Position numbers and translations under genes: made by a program
The notes under the pieces: model-generated
What the model was told of the DNA's origin: nothing
Seen by the model: the letters and a program-made list of their open reading frames with translations, nothing else
The model's database searches: none
Shown here: in pieces, positions 61,322 through 64,000 of the stretch
Position numbering within the stretch: the stretch's first letter is position 1
How the letters are laid out: each line of letters begins with the position of its first letter
Assembly (NCBI GenBank): GCA_963848415.1
Contig: CAWKDN010000002.1
Coordinates: 558,001 to 622,000 of the forward strand
From: CAVQBC01 sp963848415
Lineage (GTDB): Bacteria > Actinomycetota > Thermoleophilia > Solirubrobacterales > Solirubrobacteraceae
Direction: 5' to 3'
Length of the DNA: 64,000 nucleotides

Positions 61322-61745
61322 GCTGCGCGCGCAGCGCCGCGAGGTCCTTGGTGATCTTGGCCTTGAGGTAGGGCTCGACGATCGGAGCGAGCAGGCGGGC
61401 CGAGAAGGAGCCGAAGCCGGCGTCCAGGGTCTGGGTCAGGCGCGTCTCGCCGGCCTGTTCCCGCAGGGCGTAGGTCGTCACCACGTCGAAGCCGTGCTCG
61501 GAGAAGCGGCTCTCGGCGCCGGCCGGCGGCTCGAAGCGGGTGATCTCGAGCTCGACCGTGATCCGCCGGCCGCTGATCGCGAGCGTCTGGCGGAAGCGGG
61601 CGCCGGCGGCCAGCGGCCCGTCGCCGACCCGCTCGTAGCTCTCCAGCGCCGTGGTCCAGCGCGGCACCTTGTCGGCGTCGAACAGCCACGGGAAGATCTC
61701 GATCGCCGGGCGCGCGATCGTGACGCTCTCCTCGAAGCGCGGCAC
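61311..61745 (-). CDS. SRPBCC-family protein
   Basis: A 144-residue SRPBCC (polyketide cyclase/CoxG-like) protein: ESVTIARPAIEIFPWLFDADKVPRW, then a beta sheet with TVELEITRFEPPAGAE and a C-terminal helix FSARLLAPIVEPYLKAKITKDLAAL. It would bind a hydrophobic ligand. It lies 3 bp after cysE on the same strand. No specific role is evident. Confidence 0.82.
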   Translation of the reverse strand: MPRFEESVTIARPAIEIFPWLFDADKVPRWTTALESYERVGDGPLAAGARFRQTLAISGRRITVELEITRFEPPAGAESRFSEHGFDVVTTYALREQAGETRLTQTLDAGFGSFSARLLAPIVEPYLKAKITKDLAALRAQLTS

Positions 61746-61748
61746 CGC

Positions 61749-62483
61749 TCAGCCGCCCGCCGGGTTCGGCCCGCCGCGCGGGCGCAGCGCGACGACGTCG
61801 CCGGGCGCCTGGTGCCCGCGCGCCTCCGCCAGCTCGCGCTCGAGCTCTGAGATGCGGGCCGAGAGCCCCGCGATGGCGTCGGCGATCGGGTCGGGCAGGT
61901 GCACCCAGTCGGCGTCGGGCCCCTCGGGGCGCACGCCCTCGACGCGCACGGGATGGCCCGGATTGCCGACCACGGTCGAGTTGGGCGGCACGTCGTGGAT
62001 GACCACGGCGCCGGCCCCGATCTTCGCCCCGTGGCCGATGGTGATCGGGCCGAGCAGCTTGGCTCCGGAGCCGATCGTCACGTTGTCCTGCACGGTCGGG
62101 TGGCGCTTGCCGGCGGCGAAGCCGGTGCCGCCGAGCGTGACGCCCTGGTAGATCGTGACGTTCTCGCCGATCTCGGCGGTCTCCCCCACCACGACCGCCA
62201 TGCCGTGGTCGATGAAGAGGCCGTCGCCGATATGCGCCCGCGGGTGGATCTCGATGCCGGTCAGCGCGCGCGAGGCGTAGGCGAGCGCGCGCGGCGCGGC
62301 GGGCAGGCCGGCAGCATCGAGCGCGTGGGCGACCCGGTGGGCGAGCAGCGCGTGCACGCCCGGCCAGGCCAGCAGGATCGCGGCGCTGGACGCGGAGCGG
62401 GCGGCGGGATCGCGGTCGCGCGCGGCGGCGACGTCGCGCTTGAGCTCAGAGGCGATGCGGCGCAGGGCGCCGAGGCCGGCCAT
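61749..62483 (-). CDS. cysE: Serine O-acetyltransferase
   Basis: A 244-residue SAT of the EpsC-like length that makes O-acetylserine for cysteine synthesis. The left-handed beta-helix is built by hexapeptide repeats including IHPRAHIGDGLFIDHGMAVVVGE (about 77-100), the catalytic His-Asp pair in IDHG, and GGTGFAAGKRHPTVQDNV. The C-terminal tail is extended with a coiled-coil-like SARISELERELAEAR. TAAGCT lies 7 nt before the ATG and overlaps the moeB stop codon. Confidence 0.92.
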   Translation of the reverse strand: MAGLGALRRIASELKRDVAAARDRDPAARSASSAAILLAWPGVHALLAHRVAHALDAAGLPAAPRALAYASRALTGIEIHPRAHIGDGLFIDHGMAVVVGETAEIGENVTIYQGVTLGGTGFAAGKRHPTVQDNVTIGSGAKLLGPITIGHGAKIGAGAVVIHDVPPNSTVVGNPGHPVRVEGVRPEGPDADWVHLPDPIADAIAGLSARISELERELAEARGHQAPGDVVALRPRGGPNPAGG

Positions 62484-62490
62484 GGGGCGG

Positions 62491-62496
62491 AGCTTA
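62491..62496 (-). promoter_or_regulatory. -10-like TAAGCT before cysE
   Basis: TANNNT box 7 nt before the ATG; its TAA is also the stop codon of the upstream gene. Confidence 0.3.
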
Positions 62497-63342
62497 GAGC
62501 GCGCCGCAGTCGGGGCAGCCGGGGCGGCGGCCGACGGCGACGCGCAGGAAGTCGAGCGTGCCGAGGTCGACCTGCAGGAACGCGTCGCCGAGGCCGCCGG
62601 GAAGGCCCGCCAGGAGCTTGAGCGCCTCGAGCGCCTGCAGCGACCCGATCACCCCGGCCGCCGGCCCGAGCACGCCGGCCTGCGCGCACGTCGGGCCGCC
62701 GTCGGCCGGCTCGACGGGGAAGGCGCAGCGGTAGCACGCGGTCTCCCCCGGGCGGATCGTCATCACCAGCCCGGCGAGCCCGACGACCCCACCCTCCACC
62801 AGCGGGATGCGCGCGGCGCAGCAGGCGGCGTTGACGGCGTAGCGGGTGGCGAAGGCGTCCGAGCAGTCGACCACCAGGTCCTGGCCCGCGACGAGCGCCG
62901 CGGCGGTGTCGGCGCCGAAGCGCACCTGGTAGGGCTCGACGACCACCTCCGGGTTCAGGAAGCCGAGCTTCGCGGCGGCGCTGTGGGCCTTGGGAACGCC
63001 TTCGTCGGGCGTGAAGTGCAGATGCTGGCGGTGCAGATTGGACAGCTCGACCTCGTCGTCGTCGACGATCCCGAGCCGGCCGACGCCCGCGCCCGCCAGG
63101 TAGGCCGCCACCGGCGAGCCGAGCGCGCCGGCGCCGACCACGAGCACGGAGGCGTCGCGCAGGGCGACCTGCGCCGCCTCGCTCCACTCGGGCAGCACGA
63201 GCTGACGGCTGTAGCGCTCGAGCTCGGCATCGGAGAGGGGGCCGGTGGCGGCGGGCGCGGGGGTGGTCTCGGGCGCGACGGGCTCCCGCGCTCCGGTGGC
63301 CGACGCGGCGAGATCGCGCAGGAAGCCGCGGCGGCTGCTCAC
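62494..63342 (-). CDS. MoeB/ThiF-type adenylyltransferase
   Basis: An E1-like enzyme of 282 residues that adenylates the C-terminus of a small sulfur-carrier protein. The nucleotide motif VVGAGALGSPVAAYLAGAG, the Arg finger region DDDEVELSNLHRQHLH and the two zinc knuckles CYRC and CPDC are present. There is no C-terminal rhodanese domain. The GTG start overlaps the tusA stop (GTGA). An unusual 40-residue lead starts SSRRGFLRDLAASATG, resembling a twin-arginine motif but lacking a long hydrophobic core. The tusA and cysK neighbours suggest a sulfur-transfer role. Confidence 0.87.
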   Translation of the reverse strand: MSSRRGFLRDLAASATGAREPVAPETTPAPAATGPLSDAELERYSRQLVLPEWSEAAQVALRDASVLVVGAGALGSPVAAYLAGAGVGRLGIVDDDEVELSNLHRQHLHFTPDEGVPKAHSAAAKLGFLNPEVVVEPYQVRFGADTAAALVAGQDLVVDCSDAFATRYAVNAACCAARIPLVEGGVVGLAGLVMTIRPGETACYRCAFPVEPADGGPTCAQAGVLGPAAGVIGSLQALEALKLLAGLPGGLGDAFLQVDLGTLDFLRVAVGRRPGCPDCGAL

Positions 63343-63545
63343 CGGCGCACGATCCGCACGACGGTGTCCTCGACGGTCACGCCGTGTCCCGCCTCGCGCG
63401 CGGAGCGCGGGACGTTCTCCAGCGCCTCCCCCGGCGCGCACACGACGGTCAGCTCCTCTCCGGGCGCGAGCCGCTCGAGCGTGAGCTTCGTTCGCACCCA
63501 CGTCAGCGGGCACGTGAGCCCGGTGATGTCGAGCGTCTGGGCCAC
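63339..63545 (-). CDS. tusA: TusA-family sulfurtransferase
   Basis: A 68-residue TusA/SirA-like protein. The active-site Cys lies in the conserved DITGLTCPLTWVRTKL (Cys12), and the remainder LAPGEELTVVC...VPRSAREAGHGV follows the family fold. It accepts persulfide sulfur and passes it to tRNA, molybdenum cofactor or other targets. It is followed by a MoeB-like gene in a four-base overlap, and cysK lies upstream. The GTG start has TACCGT 8 nt upstream. Confidence 0.9.
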   Translation of the reverse strand: MAQTLDITGLTCPLTWVRTKLTLERLAPGEELTVVCAPGEALENVPRSAREAGHGVTVEDTVVRIVRR

Positions 63546-63553
63546 GGCCGTGA

Positions 63554-63559
63554 ACGGTA
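63554..63559 (-). promoter_or_regulatory. -10-like TACCGT before tusA
   Basis: TANNNT box 8 nt before the GTG start. Confidence 0.45.
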
Positions 63560-63581
63560 GCGGCGAGCCTCAACGGAGCCT

Positions 63582-63650
63582 GGACCCCAGCGAACCCCGC
63601 ATCGAATGGGGTCCGGAGGGGTGGAGGTGCCTCGATGCGGGGTTCGCCGG
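63582..63650. repeat. Palindromic element with overlapping alternative hairpins (copy 3)
   Basis: Arms GCGAACCCCGCATCGA (63590-63605) and TCGATGCGGGGTTCGC (63632-63647) are a perfect 16-bp inverted repeat. A second stem GGACCCCA (63582-63589)/TGGGGTCC (63607-63614) encloses the first left arm and competes with it. The 21-mer ending at 63650 (CCTCGATGCGGGGTTCGCCG plus G) is identical to 18247-18267. It lies between cysK and tusA and may act as the cysK terminator. Confidence 0.75.
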
Positions 63651-63763
63651 CGAAACCAAGCGGCCGGGCGCGCTCGCCACGCCGACCGCACCCACCCATC
63701 CTCGAAGCCGGGGGTTCGTCGGCCCCGGCACGGCGCCGGCACCGCACCGACGCGCGGCGAGCC

Positions 63764-64000
63764 CTACTCCCGCGCGCCCGCAGCCACCGGCTCGGGCGCG
63801 AAGAACGGCGTCGAGACGTACCGCTCGCCGGAGTCGGGCAGCACGACCGCGATCCGCCAGCCGCGCGCCTCCTCGCGCCGGGCGACCTCGAGCGCGCCGT
63901 GCAGCGCCGCCCCGCAGGAGATCCCCGCCAGCACGCCCTCGCGCCGCGCGGTCAGGCGGGCGGCCTCGAGCGCGTCCTCGTCGTCGACGCCGAGGATCTC
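63764..64000 (-). CDS. cysK: Cysteine synthase, 3' part only
   Basis: The last 78 codons of a cysteine synthase, cut by the window edge. The PLP-phosphate region [17 protein letters not shown] and the C-terminal [15 protein letters not shown] match CysK, which forms cysteine from O-acetylserine and sulfide. It belongs with cysE nearby. The tail is extended by a short Pro/Ala-rich stretch. Confidence 0.9.
   Translation of the reverse strand, partial: EILGVDDEDALEAARLTARREGVLAGISCGAALHGALEVARREEARGWRIAVVLPDSGERYVSTPFFAPEPVAAGARE

Overview
The window is a very GC-rich bacterial chromosome segment: third codon positions are almost always G or C, GTG starts are common, and genes are tightly packed with 1-4 bp overlaps. 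A classical o-succinylbenzoate menaquinone route, four-domain SerA, GatCAB, inteined PcrA/UvrD, FMN/FAD oxidases and many single-gene promoters point to a deep-branching actinobacterium. The protein style resembles Thermoleophilia/Solirubrobacterales, but that placement is inference and no rRNA is present. No tRNA, rRNA, CRISPR array, insertion sequence or prophage was seen.

Layout. 0-6.7 kb: class II aldolase, a frameshifted modular GH3 glycosidase, an Nramp-like transporter and a patatin. 6.7-8.4 kb: leuA preceded by a 17-codon leader peptide carrying six consecutive Leu codons. 8.4-13.2 kb: an amine-catabolism-like set (class III aminotransferase, DAO-type oxidase, APC permease, UspA). 13.3-18 kb: serA with an alanine/serine-glyoxylate-type aminotransferase, a membrane protein, then ilvC behind three tandem 45-bp hairpin repeats. 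18-30 kb: menaquinone biosynthesis (menE, menB-menA-menC, menH, menD, menF) interleaved with a methyltransferase, a broken alpha/beta hydrolase, a TetR/SRPBCC pair and a nitroreductase. 30-34 kb: two MFS transporters and an orphan gene. 34-36 kb: ilvB-ilvN. 36-39 kb: small and hypothetical genes and a 2OG-dioxygenase-like protein. 38.7-43.5 kb: gatC-gatA-gatB and an MFS pair. 43.5-46.9 kb: pcrA/uvrD helicase with a 365-residue intein. 46.9-53.2 kb: budA, a queuosine-salvage (DUF2419) gene, lutABC and lctP, all damaged by single-base insertions. 53.2-59.2 kb: intact glcDEF and malate synthase. 59.3-61.7 kb: gltD, an XRE regulator with a membrane partner, and an SRPBCC protein. 61.7-64 kb: a sulfur/cysteine set (cysE, moeB/thiF-like, tusA, 3' end of cysK).

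How the genes work together. lctP, lutABC, glcDEF and aceB form a 2-hydroxy-acid utilisation block: uptake of lactate/glycolate, oxidation to pyruvate/glyoxylate, then condensation of glyoxylate to malate. leuA, ilvBN and ilvC cover branched-chain amino acid synthesis. serA plus the aminotransferase, and cysE plus cysK, cover serine and cysteine.

The most notable non-coding signals are four. (1) The leucine leader before leuA. (2) A recurrent TANNNT box 6-12 nt before start codons that lack a Shine-Dalgarno, suggesting widespread leaderless transcription. (3) A dispersed hairpin repeat near ilvC and ilvN with two compensatory base-pair changes. (4) A family of larger palindromic intergenic elements at 18.0, 57.1 and 63.6 kb. 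The more than 20 inferred frame breaks between 47.5 and 53.0 kb all read best as insertions and probably reflect poor local sequence quality rather than gene decay.
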